NCBI RefSeq assembly: GCF_032164335.1
Contig: NZ_CP134152.1
Location: forward strand, 4,030,001-4,094,000
Direction of reading: 5' to 3'
Source of the DNA: Winslowiella toletana
GTDB taxonomy: Bacteria > Pseudomonadota > Gammaproteobacteria > Enterobacterales > Enterobacteriaceae
Length of the DNA stretch: 64,000 nucleotides
Translations under genes and position numbers: made by a program
Notes under the pieces: model-generated
The model's input: the letters and a program-made list of their open reading frames with translations, nothing else
The model's database searches: none
What the model was told of the DNA's origin: nothing
Shown: positions 45,635 through 57,390 of the stretch, in pieces
How the letters are laid out: every line of letters starts with the position of its first letter
Position numbering within the stretch: the first letter of the stretch is position 1

Positions 45635-45660
45635 ACCCTCACAAGAACTGTGAGGGTTTT
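45635..45660. terminator. Hairpin in the adhesin leader region
   Basis: ACCCTCACA (45635-45643) and TGTGAGGGT (45649-45657) form a perfect 9-bp stem with loop AGAAC, followed by TTT on the plus strand. On the minus strand it lies between the LuxR-type gene and the adhesin start, where it could end transcription from the regulator gene or act in the adhesin leader. The T-tract is short in both directions. Confidence 0.5.
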
Positions 45661-45699
45661 GAGCTGATGAAATAGCATCCAGGTAAAAAGTAGGAAAAA

Positions 45700-45747
45700 T
45701 TAATCCTGAAACTAAATAAATAATCCTGATTTAAATCATTCAGGATT
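45700..45747. promoter_or_regulatory. Cluster of AATCCTGA motifs upstream of the adhesin gene
   Basis: TTAATCCTGA at 45700-45709, TAATCCTGATT at 45721-45731 and the inverted TCAGGATT at 45740-45747 give three copies of an 8-base core in 48 bases; the last two form an inverted repeat. The full 11-mer TAATCCTGATT recurs before the secretion operon (23335-23345). The likely reader is the LuxR-type protein encoded next to it, but this is inference. Confidence 0.5.
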
Positions 45748-45874
45748 GTTAATACTTTGATGTAATCCGTAGTCGCATAATTACAACTACTGGCATTGTT
45801 AAAAAAACCACACACAGCGCATGGCTATAGTGAGTCACTACCATTACATTTAGTCATTAAAAGTCAGGTTGAAA

Positions 45875-46501
45875 TTAGCAACCAACTTCCATACATTCCA
45901 TTTTGAATGATGAGACAGGCAAACGTTTAATCCCAATTTTTCTAAGTATATTGGACTTATGTGCACTGATGGTTTTTTGACTACGTGAAAGCTTTACGGA
46001 GATTTCTTTGTTGGTTGCACCATCAAGATACATTTTTAAAATTTCCATCTCACGACGAGTCAACCCAACAGATTCGCAATACTCTTCATTAAATAATGCC
46101 GAGTTATTGTTCTTCAGTGCATAGATATCCCAGGAATAGCAATAGCCACCTGATCGCACAACATTGATTGCGTTAAGGAATAACTCTACTCCACTTTCAA
46201 ACTCAATCATTCCACGCACATTGTTCAGATGATTTATGAATTTGTAGATTCCCTGATCTTTTTTTGCAAGAATCAGCAGCGGAATGTTAGTCACCGCAGC
46301 AAATTTCTTTAAGCTGGTTAGTGGCATATCATCCAGCTTCTTGCCATCAATGATGCAAATGTCATAGGATTCGGCAATAGTTGACTCGATGCATTCTTCG
46401 ATACTTTTTAATACAATAGTAGAATCTTGATAGTTCGCTTCAATAATATGGACTATTCCCAAGCTTCCAATGTTCTTTTCACCCAGATATAAAAATTTCA
46501 T
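45875..46501 (-). CDS. LuxR-type regulator with atypical receiver domain
   Basis: A two-part response-regulator-like protein of about 208 residues. The C-terminal LuxR/FixJ helix-turn-helix is clear: LTRREMEILKMYLDGATNKEISVKLSRSQKTISAHKSNILRKIG (about 142-185). The N-terminal half keeps an Asp at the phosphoacceptor site (YDICIIDGKKL). It lacks the acidic pair at the start (KFLYLGEKN), has Ala instead of Thr/Ser (PLLILAKKD) and no obvious Lys switch, so control by phosphorylation is doubtful; BglJ-like or RcsB-accessory behaviour is possible. ATG 46501 with AAGAG upstream is preferred; ATG 46528 is an alternative. It lies 464 bases upstream of the adhesin start on the same strand and is the obvious candidate to control it. 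Confidence 0.82.
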   Translation of the reverse strand: MKFLYLGEKNIGSLGIVHIIEANYQDSTIVLKSIEECIESTIAESYDICIIDGKKLDDMPLTSLKKFAAVTNIPLLILAKKDQGIYKFINHLNNVRGMIEFESGVELFLNAINVVRSGGYCYSWDIYALKNNNSALFNEEYCESVGLTRREMEILKMYLDGATNKEISVKLSRSQKTISAHKSNILRKIGIKRLPVSSFKMECMEVGC

Positions 46502-46528
46502 TAGCAATCTCTTAAGAGCCATACTCAT

Positions 46529-48199
46529 ATGAACAGCTAACCATCCAGAAAATATTAAGTATAGACTACAATATAAAAAAATAATTTAAGAAGTTATTGA
46601 TCATAAAGCGGCAAACATCGCTATGACTTATATAGAAATGGGACAAACCAATATCAATCGAAGCCAAATTAAAAATCAGCGATGATAAATATAAAATTCA
46701 TCTATAAACCGGGGCTTGGAATATTTAATAAAAAATACCCAGGAAGATTAAATTTCCATTTCTTATCTTCGGTAAGAACATATACATCAAAAAAACTTGC
46801 TGTTATGTTGCGCGAAGAACACTCCATTGCATTCGCAAATTAACACTCCTCCTCTAATATTGTCATCGGTGAGATTCACCTGGCGCAGCGTTAGCACCTT
46901 GAGAGTTCTCCAATGTCTAAATTTTGCTCTTAGCGCTATCCTGTAAGCACTATAATAATGAAGCTTCATGTGATCTTAGATAAGCTAATAATTTACAGAG
47001 GAAAATTATAACTTAAACAAACCATTAACGAGCCTCCACATAATTGCTAACCACTCTTACATAATGCGGATATTAATGTCACACTACCCTGACTGTTCAC
47101 TTACAAATCATACTATATACTAATAATGTTTCAGTCAATCCTGCCAGGTTTTACCAAGTGTTAAATTTGTAATCTTTCGCTGAACAAAACAACATTTAAC
47201 CCATTGATTAAACAAGACTTTAATTAAGCAATCAATAAAAACACTTATTTTTAATAGGCATATATTTAGATTACTGACAGGATGCCTAGATATTCCTATG
47301 CAAAAAGACAATTCTTACACCAATATACACACCAGGATTAATCCCAATCATCAAACTATAGAGCGCATGGCAAGCTGTTAATCTATCACGCTCTCTTTGA
47401 GATCTGCGCAAAAAAGGCTCAAGTGCCCTTATAAAATTATTTCGTAGATATAATAATTTTTTTTGATTCCCTTTAAAAAATAGAGCTCATGCTACTCCAC
47501 AATGGACATCATTGGCCGCCAGATAGTATAGGATTAGAACAAGGATGTATCCGATACTGGAATTAAATATTTCGAGCATATCGAATATTCCTGAATACAC
47601 AATCAGGTTTAGTTCGCGCAGAGCCATACACTCAATCAAGATCTTTTTTTAAGTGTAAATTTTGCATTTACATTCTATACCAGGTGAATATAGGGCTATC
47701 TGGTGAGCAAATATGATAATGCACCACACCTGGATAGTAACGATGAGTAATTAGTTGCCTTTGAAATGTGGTTCGATATTGCCAATCATAAAATTCTTAA
47801 ACTCTGCTGTGCTTTAGACATTCTCAACTTGCCGTTTTCCATATCGCAAGCCAGCCTGACATGCTGTCGCGACTAAATAGTTCAGTCTCACTCACGACTC
47901 CCGTTCGCGGTGACAGCATCTCCTGCAACAGCGAATCATTGCTGTGATACATCCTTATCAATGTTCCAGGGGTAGCAACTGGGTAAAAAGCCTATCTCTG
48001 CTGCGGTGTGGCAAACACCTTCTTAATAGGTGTGCGAATCACCGGGGATGCCGTCAGTCGGTTGCCAAACATTGCTCCAAAGAGAGACTCAAACATGATA
48101 AGTCTGTCACAAATATCCAACGAGCCAGGTTTTCAGTTTAGTCCGCACTGAATGTAAGAATTGCACCTGGTGCTCAGTCACGCCTGAGTTGTTTTTGCA
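46529..48199. other. 1.7-kb AT-rich stretch without a supportable gene
   Basis: 46530-47800 is strongly AT-rich, with only short frames that lack ribosome sites and resemble nothing I know. 47840-48170 has more normal composition. On the plus strand it reads, broken by stops, as PGVATG, KAYLCCGVANTFLIGVRITG and DAVSRLPNIAPKRDSNM, possibly a decayed gene. The upstream control region of the LuxR-type gene must lie at the left edge. Confidence 0.45.
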
Positions 48200-48220
48200 T
48201 TGATGCGTCAGACGCATCAA
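48200..48220. promoter_or_regulatory. 21-bp palindrome upstream of the tricarboxylate transporter
   Basis: TTGATGCGTC (48200-48209) and GACGCATCAA (48211-48220) are perfect 10-bp arms around a single A, 102 bases before the transporter ATG. It contains the T-N11-A layout of LysR-type sites, and a LysR gene closes this cluster, so it is a good candidate for that regulator's binding site. Confidence 0.6.
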
Positions 48221-48321
48221 ACGATAACTAAAACGCACTTATTAAATCACCATTATTGCGCCAGTCTCCTGATACAAGTCGGTAACAACTACGACACATT
48301 TAATATGTATCGGAGAAAATA

Positions 48322-49632
48322 ATGAATCAAACCTCTGCTCATCCTGCATCAGCCCGTTCACGTATTGGCGCAATTTTTCGGGTAACCTCGGGAAACTTCT
48401 TAGAACAATTCGATTTTTTCCTGTTTGGTTTTTACGCAACCTATATTGCTCATACCTTTTTTCCTGCAAGCAGTGAGTTCGCCTCACTCATGATGACTTT
48501 TGCTGTTTTTGGCGCGGGCTTTTTAATGCGCCCTATCGGCGCGGTGGTATTGGGTGCTTATATTGACAAAGTAGGGCGCCGGAAAGGGCTTATCGTTACG
48601 TTATCCATTATGGCGATGGGCACATTTCTTATCGTGCTGATTCCTTCTTACAATGCGATCGGATTTTGGGCACCTTTAATCGTGCTCGTCGGTCGATTGC
48701 TGCAAGGATTCTCAGCCGGTGCTGAGTTGGGTGGAGTGTCCGTATACCTGGCTGAAATTGCAACGCCCGGAAAGAAAGGTTTTTACACCAGCTGGCAGTC
48801 CGGTAGCCAGCAGGTGGCGATTATGGTCGCCGCCGCGATGGGATTTGCTCTTAATGCATTGCTGGACGAAGCAGCTATCGGTGACTGGGGATGGCGCATC
48901 CCGTTTCTGTTTGGTTGTTTAATCGTTCCCTTTATCTTTTTCCTGCGCCGTAATCTGGAAGAAACCGAAGAGTTCAGCGCCCGACGTCAACATCCGGAAC
49001 TATCCCAGGTATTCCGTACCCTGATGGAGAACTGGAAAATAGTGGTAGCTGGCATGCTGATGGTGGCGATGACGACAACTTCATTCTATTTGATTACGGT
49101 ATACGCCCCGACTTTCGGTAAAAAGGTCCTGCTGCTGAGTGCTTCTGACAGTCTGCTGGTCACGCTGCTGGTTGCAGTGTCCAACTTTATCTGGTTACCG
49201 ATTGGCGGAGCTATTTCTGATAAATTCGGGCGTAAACCAGTGTTGATTACCATGGCGCTGATCGCCATCGCCACCTCATATCCCGCGCTCAAACTTCTGG
49301 CTGGCGCGCCTGATTTTTATATGATGCTGGGCGTTTTACTCTGGTTGTCATTTATTTATGGCCTGTACAACGGTGCCATGATCCCTGCCCTGACGGAAAT
49401 AATGCCAACCTCGGTCAGAGTAGCCGGTTTCTCGCTGGCATATAGCCTTGCTACTGCCATTTTTGGCGGCTTCACTCCGGCAATCTCAACGGTACTGATT
49501 GAAACCACAGGTGATAAAGCCTCTCCCGGATTGTGGATGAGTTTTGCTGCGGTGTGCGCACTACTGGCAACCCTGTATCTGTACAAACAGGAAACACCAC
49601 AACCTCACTCTGCTAAAAAAACTTTCGGATAA
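48322..49632 (+). CDS. Citrate/tricarballylate proton symporter, MFS family (CitA/TcuC-like)
   Basis: This 436-residue, 12-helix MFS transporter of the metabolite:H+ symporter group closely follows the CitA sequence from E. coli citrate plasmids as I recall it: [30 protein letters not shown], then [87 protein letters not shown] and [34 protein letters not shown]. The ATG at 48322 follows a purine-rich CGGAGAA stretch. The next gene begins inside its stop codon (TAATG), so the two are coupled. A palindrome 102 bases upstream and a convergent LysR gene suggest substrate-induced control. Substrate could be citrate, tricarballylate or another tricarboxylate. Confidence 0.9.
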   Translation: MNQTSAHPASARSRIGAIFRVTSGNFLEQFDFFLFGFYATYIAHTFFPASSEFASLMMTFAVFGAGFLMRPIGAVVLGAYIDKVGRRKGLIVTLSIMAMGTFLIVLIPSYNAIGFWAPLIVLVGRLLQGFSAGAELGGVSVYLAEIATPGKKGFYTSWQSGSQQVAIMVAAAMGFALNALLDEAAIGDWGWRIPFLFGCLIVPFIFFLRRNLEETEEFSARRQHPELSQVFRTLMENWKIVVAGMLMVAMTTTSFYLITVYAPTFGKKVLLLSASDSLLVTLLVAVSNFIWLPIGGAISDKFGRKPVLITMALIAIATSYPALKLLAGAPDFYMMLGVLLWLSFIYGLYNGAMIPALTEIMPTSVRVAGFSLAYSLATAIFGGFTPAISTVLIETTGDKASPGLWMSFAAVCALLATLYLYKQETPQPHSAKKTFG

Positions 49633-50420
49633 TGGATTACTTCATGCAAAAACGTATGAGTTTGAGTCTGCTGGCGATGCTGTTTTGTTTAATCAGTCAG
49701 CCCCTTCACGCAACAGAGTTAACCGTAATGATCTCTGGCGGCTTCAAAGCCGCATGGGAAAAACTGGCACCGGAATTTGCTGAAAAACAGGGAATTACCC
49801 TGAAGACCGTACCTGGCCCGTCGATGGGGAAATCTGCTGAAGCTATTCCCAACCGTCTGGCGGCTGGAGAGAACGCTGATGTGATTATTATGGTCGGCGA
49901 TGCGCTGAGTGATTTAAGCCGCAACGGCATGGTCATTGCGGATACGCGCACTGAACTTGCTGATTCAAGAATTGGTGTGGTCGTCAGTAGCGGTAAGCCA
50001 AAACCAGATATCAGCACTGATAAAACCCTGAGGAGCGCCTTACTGGAAGCGGACTCGATAGCTTATTCCGACAGTGCCAGTGGCAGATATGTGCAGCAAC
50101 AGCTGTTTAAAAAGCTGGGTATTGAACAACAGGTTCAGGGGAAAGCGCATCAGGTTGAGAAAACCCCGGTAGCGTTAACCGTCGCGCAGGGCCACTATAC
50201 TATCGGGCTTCAGCAGGTGAGTGAGCTGCTGCCGGTTCCAGGCGTATCATTTGTGGGAAAAATTCCGGACAACGTTCAGTATGTCACGCGCTTTGCCGGT
50301 GCTGTGGCCGCTAAAACGGAGCACGCTGAAGAGGCGAAGCTTTTACTCCGCTACCTATCGTCAAAGCAGGTACAGCAAACCGTGCGCGCTACCGGGCTGG
50401 ATTCTGTTACAACGCCTTAA
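49632..50420 (+). CDS. ModA-like periplasmic substrate-binding protein
   Basis: A 262-residue exported binding protein of the ModA/SBP_bac_11 type. The signal peptide (MSLSLLAMLFCLISQPLHA) is followed by LTVMISGGFKAAWEKLAPEFAEKQG, GPSMGKSAEAIPNRLAAGENADVIIMVGDALSDL, ADSRIGVVVSSGKPKPDIST and the second-lobe segments DSASGRYVQQQLFKKLGI and HYTIGLQQVSELLPVPGV. The start at 49632 overlaps the MFS stop (TAATG); ATG 49644 is an equally good start that gives a cleaner signal peptide. No ABC permease or ATPase gene accompanies it, so it probably binds the MFS substrate (an organic acid) rather than molybdate, as sensor or scavenger. Its 3' end overlaps the convergent LysR gene by four bases. Confidence 0.85.
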   Translation: MDYFMQKRMSLSLLAMLFCLISQPLHATELTVMISGGFKAAWEKLAPEFAEKQGITLKTVPGPSMGKSAEAIPNRLAAGENADVIIMVGDALSDLSRNGMVIADTRTELADSRIGVVVSSGKPKPDISTDKTLRSALLEADSIAYSDSASGRYVQQQLFKKLGIEQQVQGKAHQVEKTPVALTVAQGHYTIGLQQVSELLPVPGVSFVGKIPDNVQYVTRFAGAVAAKTEHAEEAKLLLRYLSSKQVQQTVRATGLDSVTTP

Positions 50421-51325
50421 GCAGTAGAATCGACGGCGTGTAGCGCAATAATCTGTTTTTCCAGCGCTCTGGCAAGGTGTGATAGCTCACGGCCACTGCG
50501 TTTAATTAACCCCACATTACGTCTTACCGTGGGGTTAATTAATCCTATGCTTGCCAGAACAGGATGGTCTGATTTTGGCATTGCCATTGCCGGAACGGCG
50601 GCAATTCCGAGACCGGCTTCCACCATTCCAAGCAGGGTAGTGACATGTCGGGTTTCACAAACACCTGGCGTCTCTGGAACGATATCGCCCAACGCCTGAT
50701 CAAGCAGATTGCGATTACCTGAGGTTTTATCCAGCCTGACATAAGGATGAGTGTAAAACTCCTGCCATGTCATGGTCTTTCGCGCGGCAAGAGGGTGATC
50801 CCGACGGCATGCCGCAACATAAACTTCGTCGACTAAAGGAAAGAATTCCACGTCCGGTTGCGGTGTTCCGGTAAAGCTGAGGCCAAAATCCGCCTGGCCG
50901 CTGATCACTGCGTCATAAACATTCCCGGCGCTGGAATCAATCAGCTTGATACGGACTCGTGGATAGTGTGACTGGAAAGCGGCAATGACTTTTGGCATAA
51001 AATAGTAAGCCGCCGAAGGCACACAGGCAACGGTAATTAATCCTGCCCGGCTATTGCCAACATCACTGATATCCGACATTACCTCTTCAAAATCCATCAG
51101 CAGACGCTGGGCGCGAGGAGAGAATTTGCGCCCCACTAAGGTCAGACTGACGCGGCGGGTTGTCCTTTCAAACAGCTTAACACCGAGTAAGGTTTCAAGT
51201 TTATCAATGCGCCTGCTAAGCGCAGGTTGCGATATGCAAATCGCATCAGCCGCGGATTTAAAACTGCCGTATTCCACCAGCGCGCGGAATGCGTAAAGAT
51301 CACTCAGGTCAAAATTTACCGCCAT
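50417..51325 (-). CDS. LysR-family regulator of the tricarboxylate cluster
   Basis: 302-residue LysR regulator with an N-terminal winged helix-turn-helix (DLSDLYAFRALVEYGSFKSAADAICISQPALSRRIDKLE, about 6-44) and a type 2 periplasmic-binding-like effector domain (LITVACVPSAAYYFMPKVIAAFQ; GQADFGLSFTGTP; LGMVEAGLGIAAVPAMA). The start is ATG 51325. It converges on the ModA-like gene with a four-base overlap, unlike the usual divergent LysR layout. The palindrome before the transporter gene is its likely target. TcuR-like function is inferred from the neighbours. Confidence 0.9.
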   Translation of the reverse strand: MAVNFDLSDLYAFRALVEYGSFKSAADAICISQPALSRRIDKLETLLGVKLFERTTRRVSLTLVGRKFSPRAQRLLMDFEEVMSDISDVGNSRAGLITVACVPSAAYYFMPKVIAAFQSHYPRVRIKLIDSSAGNVYDAVISGQADFGLSFTGTPQPDVEFFPLVDEVYVAACRRDHPLAARKTMTWQEFYTHPYVRLDKTSGNRNLLDQALGDIVPETPGVCETRHVTTLLGMVEAGLGIAAVPAMAMPKSDHPVLASIGLINPTVRRNVGLIKRSGRELSHLARALEKQIIALHAVDSTA

Positions 51326-51596
51326 TATTATCCGCTTCCTTAAAACACTGTGCTTAAGTGAGTAAGCCGATGCTGGTATCAGGCCATGAACCGTCTAATG
51401 CCAGTTATGACAGACCATCAGAAACATCATTGGCGCTCACGCTTCTGCTGAATGCCGGAGCCTTAATAAATACACCATGATAATAGACTTACATTGGCGC
51501 GACATAAACTACGTCTAAAAGCCACGGCTGAACAGAGTGAAGGATAAAGGCGATTAATTTTCAGTTAAATTAATTGAGGTGCTTATGCAGGAAAGT

Positions 51597-51640
51597 GTGG
51601 AAGCCACGCCGTTGCTTTACGCCCGGAACGTGGCTTCCAC
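51597..51640. terminator. 12-bp perfect inverted repeat after lacY
   Basis: GTGGAAGCCACG (51597-51608) and CGTGGCTTCCAC (51629-51640) pair perfectly around a 20-base loop, four bases past the lacY stop. No T-tract follows on the minus strand. It marks the end of the operon where lacA would stand in E. coli, and may terminate or protect the mRNA. Confidence 0.65.
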
Positions 51641-51644
51641 TGGA

Positions 51645-52907
51645 TTATGCCATTTTCTGTTTTTGCTTCCCGAATGAGCGCAGCACCGTCAACGGGCCGT
51701 CGCCTGACAGGGTAAATACCGACAGCACGGTAAACGACAGCGCCACCAGCCCCAGTACCAGATAGGCACCGTGGAAGCCGACCCGGTCATACATGTATCC
51801 GGCAAATAACGACATGAAAATCATCGCCAGTTGTTTAAAGAAGCAGAAACAGACCAGATAAATGGTCGCTGAGAAGCGAACTTCAAACTGGCTGGTAATG
51901 TATTTAAAGCAGCCGACAATCAGGAACGGAATCTCAAACATATGCAGGGTTTTCAGAATCACCACTTCAGTCGCCGTGGTGGCAAAGGAAGAGCCGATAA
52001 TGCGTACAGACATGATCATCCCAGCCAGCAGCAGCGCGTTCTTACCGCCAATCCGATTAACAATCAGTGGTGCAAAGAACATGATACTGGCGTTCAGCAG
52101 TTCACCCATAGTGGTGACATAGCCAAAGACACGCGTCCCCTGATCGTTGGTGCTGAAAAACGAGGTAAAGAAGTTGGCAAACTGTTGGTCAAACACATCA
52201 TAAGTACAGGATACACCCACCACATACAGCGATAAAAACCACAGTTTTGGCTGCCTGAACAGCTCAAGTGCCAGACGGAATTTAAACGGCGAGTGGTTGG
52301 CACCGAGAGAATTCGCCACTTCCGCTGACGGCTGAGTTTGCGGCTTTGCAATAAACAGAAGAATAGCGAGGATTACCGCACAGCCTGAACCCAGCCAGAA
52401 AACAAACTCATTATTGATGGTAAACATGATGCCGGCGATCGAGGCACACAGCGCCCAGCCGATACAACCGAACAGGCGCGCGCGGCCAAATTCAAACTGG
52501 CTACGACGGCTGACCTTTTCGATATAGGCTTCAATCGCTGGCGCACCGCCGTTATAGATAAAGCCAAGATAGATACCGCCGACAATCGAACCGAGCAGCA
52601 GGTTGGTTTGCAGCAGCGGCCCAAATACGTAAATAAAGAATGGCGCAAACATTACCAGCATGCCGGTAATAAACCACAGCAGGTGTTTTTTCAGGCCAAG
52701 CTTATCGGACAGCAGGCCAAAAATTGGCTGGAACAGCAGTGAAAAGAAAGAGATACAGGCGAAGATAATTCCGGTATCACTTTTGCTGACATGATTAATA
52801 TCATGTAGCCAAATTGGGAAGAAGGGGAAGTAGGCTCCCATAATGAAAAAGTAGAAAAAGAAGAACAGCCCGAACATCCAGAAATTGCTGTTTTTTAAGT
52901 AGTACAT
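51645..52907 (-). CDS. lacY: Lactose permease LacY
   Basis: 420-residue, 12-helix oligosaccharide:H+ symporter in the inner membrane. It begins [30 protein letters not shown], nearly as in E. coli LacY (417). Key transport residues are present: Glu in the helix IV-V region ([18 protein letters not shown]), Arg in [19 protein letters not shown], and the His-x2-Glu pair in the helix X segment [19 protein letters not shown]. The ATG at 52907 has AAGGA eight bases upstream. It follows lacZ after 59 bases that hold a strong hairpin. No lacA follows; a 12-bp inverted repeat ends the operon instead. Confidence 0.96.
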   Translation of the reverse strand: MYYLKNSNFWMFGLFFFFYFFIMGAYFPFFPIWLHDINHVSKSDTGIIFACISFFSLLFQPIFGLLSDKLGLKKHLLWFITGMLVMFAPFFIYVFGPLLQTNLLLGSIVGGIYLGFIYNGGAPAIEAYIEKVSRRSQFEFGRARLFGCIGWALCASIAGIMFTINNEFVFWLGSGCAVILAILLFIAKPQTQPSAEVANSLGANHSPFKFRLALELFRQPKLWFLSLYVVGVSCTYDVFDQQFANFFTSFFSTNDQGTRVFGYVTTMGELLNASIMFFAPLIVNRIGGKNALLLAGMIMSVRIIGSSFATTATEVVILKTLHMFEIPFLIVGCFKYITSQFEVRFSATIYLVCFCFFKQLAMIFMSLFAGYMYDRVGFHGAYLVLGLVALSFTVLSVFTLSGDGPLTVLRSFGKQKQKMA

Positions 52908-52931
52908 GTTTCTTATCCTTAGGGGAGCAGT

Positions 52932-52951
52932 GGGCAGGCTGGCGCCTGCCC
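52932..52951. repeat. Hairpin in the lacZ-lacY gap
   Basis: GGGCAGGC and GCCTGCCC form a perfect 8-bp stem with loop TGGC, between the lacZ stop and the lacY ribosome site. It could protect the lacZ mRNA end and set the lacZ:lacY ratio. Confidence 0.7.
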
Positions 52952-52966
52952 TGAAAAACCCGGCGG

Positions 52967-56056
<3,090 letters not shown>

Positions 56057-56062
56057 TTAGCG

Positions 56063-56083
56063 TATTGCGATGCGCTCACAATT
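56063..56083. promoter_or_regulatory. Primary lac operator O1
   Basis: On the minus strand it reads AATTGTGAGCG then CATCGCAATA. The left half equals E. coli O1, the right half differs at four positions (about 17 of 21 match). It overlaps the expected transcription start, 19 bases upstream of lacZ. Confidence 0.88.
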
Positions 56084-56090
56084 TTAAAGT

Positions 56091-56119
56091 AATATGATTT
56101 TGGCTAACGTAGCTGTAAA
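56091..56119 (-). promoter_or_regulatory. lacZY promoter
   Basis: TTTACA (56119-56114) and CATATT (56096-56091) are separated by 17 bases on the minus strand, close to the E. coli lac promoter (TTTACA, TATGTT, 18 bases). The weak -10 implies dependence on CRP. Confidence 0.85.
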
Positions 56120-56136
56120 GCTGATTAGAGTTATTC

Positions 56137-56152
56137 GGTGATAGTCGTCACA
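56137..56152. promoter_or_regulatory. CRP-cAMP binding site of the lac operon
   Basis: TGTGA-CGACTA-TCACC on the minus strand fits the CRP consensus TGTGA-N6-TCACA with one mismatch. Its centre is about 61 bases upstream of the expected transcription start, the class I position of E. coli lac. Confidence 0.88.
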
Positions 56153-56218
56153 AATAAACCGCAGTTATCGGCTCCCGCCCTGACGGCATGCCGGATATCC
56201 CCCGCCACCGTCGGCGGT

Positions 56219-57289
56219 TTATTTCAGGCGAGCGACCTGCAACGCAAGCCGCGCAAGCGCCTCAGCCAGAACATGTGGCGTAATTGCGCACGGTGCAGCG
56301 GTGGTTTTGCGTTCCACAAGACTCACCGGCAATATGACTGGCTCAACCTGTTCTTCCCTGATAAGCGCCAACAGATGATCGACGCTGACCTGGCCTAAGG
56401 CTTTAAAATCCTGCTTAATGGTGGTCAGTGGTGGAATAAAACAGGCACTGTCTTCGGTATCGTCATAACCCACCACGGATACATCGCCCGGCACCGCAAG
56501 ACCAAATTCTGACAATGCCCGCAGCGTGCCGAGTGCCATTTGATCGTTTGCGACCAGAATAGCGCTCGGGCTCACCCCGTCGCGTAATAGCTGAATCACC
56601 TGCTGATAACCGGAAAGAGAGCTCCAGTCGCCGTGCATAATTGCGCTGGCGGTTAACTGATGCGCCGCAAGGCACTGTTGCCAGCCTTCAAAGCGCAGAC
56701 GCGCGGAGACAGAACTGAGCGGCCCGGTCAGTAACGCAATCTTCTGGTGGCCCAGCCCGACAAGATGTTCCACGCCTAACAACGCCCCCATCGTCGGATC
56801 GAAAACAATATGATCGGCGGCCAGTGCTGGCGATACATCAAGAAACAGCGCAGGAACCTCACCGCAACGTCGCTGGATCTCCAGCGCCTCAGCATCTTCC
56901 AGTGGAATATTAACGATCAGTCCGTCTACCCGCTGAGAAAGCAGGCTGTTGACCGCCGCTTTACTCGCCTCCAGCCCAGCTTGTTCAATCATGGAAATCA
57001 CCACATTGAACTGCATTTCTCCCGCTTTGGATTTGATTGCCGCGACGATTTGCGACGGTGCATGCAGAGAAAGATTAGTGGTGGCCAGCCCGATAGTATG
57101 GCTGAGCTTGCCAGCCAGCTGCTGTGCGACGCGATTAGGCACGTAGTTCAGCGCATTCATCGCCGCTTCAACTTTGAGGCGCGTTTTCTCTGAGACGTGA
57201 CTGGCCTGATTAATCACGCGTGAAACGGTCTGGTAAGAGACGCCGGCACACTCTGCCACATCATACAGGGTCACAGACTTCGGTTTCAT
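56219..57289 (-). CDS. lacI: Lac repressor LacI
   Basis: 356-residue LacI. The headpiece VTLYDVAECAGVSYQTVSRVINQASHVSEKTR keeps the recognition helix YQTVSR at the same positions as in E. coli, which fits the conserved operators. The hinge helix is NRVAQQLAGK. The periplasmic-binding-like core has IGLATTNLSLHAPSQIVAAIKSKA, FLDVSPALAADHIVFDP and LVANDQMALGTLRALSEFGL. The C-terminus ends in a leucine-rich stretch (LAEALARLALQVARLK) suited to tetramerisation, needed for O1-O2 looping. GGAAG lies six bases before ATG 57289. It is encoded on the same strand as lacZY, separated by the lac control region. Confidence 0.96.
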   Translation of the reverse strand: MKPKSVTLYDVAECAGVSYQTVSRVINQASHVSEKTRLKVEAAMNALNYVPNRVAQQLAGKLSHTIGLATTNLSLHAPSQIVAAIKSKAGEMQFNVVISMIEQAGLEASKAAVNSLLSQRVDGLIVNIPLEDAEALEIQRRCGEVPALFLDVSPALAADHIVFDPTMGALLGVEHLVGLGHQKIALLTGPLSSVSARLRFEGWQQCLAAHQLTASAIMHGDWSSLSGYQQVIQLLRDGVSPSAILVANDQMALGTLRALSEFGLAVPGDVSVVGYDDTEDSACFIPPLTTIKQDFKALGQVSVDHLLALIREEQVEPVILPVSLVERKTTAAPCAITPHVLAEALARLALQVARLK

Positions 57290-57360
57290 CGCGGGCTTCC
57301 TTATCAGACAGGCTCAGGTGGCGGGTATTCTACACATTCTGGCTCGGGGTAGTGCAATCA

Positions 57361-57383
57361 AGGGAGCCAAAAAAGACTCCCCT
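57361..57383 (-). terminator. Weak terminator after fetB
   Basis: GGGAG (57362-57366) and CTCCC (57377-57381) pair around an A-rich loop; the minus-strand side continues TTGATTG. It lies just past the fetB stop and upstream of lacI. Confidence 0.4.
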
Positions 57384-57390
57384 GCAATGT

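Noticed and set aside
47944..48141. Possible coding region before the tricarboxylate transporter
   Set aside because: Frames are short and broken by stops and match nothing I can name; a decayed gene is possible but not supportable.
51326..51644. Remnant of lacA downstream of lacY
   Set aside because: No hexapeptide-repeat acetyltransferase sequence is visible in any frame; only the inverted repeat is found.
56153..56218. lac operator O3 upstream of the CRP site
   Set aside because: No sequence there resembles the TGTGAGCG half-site well enough.
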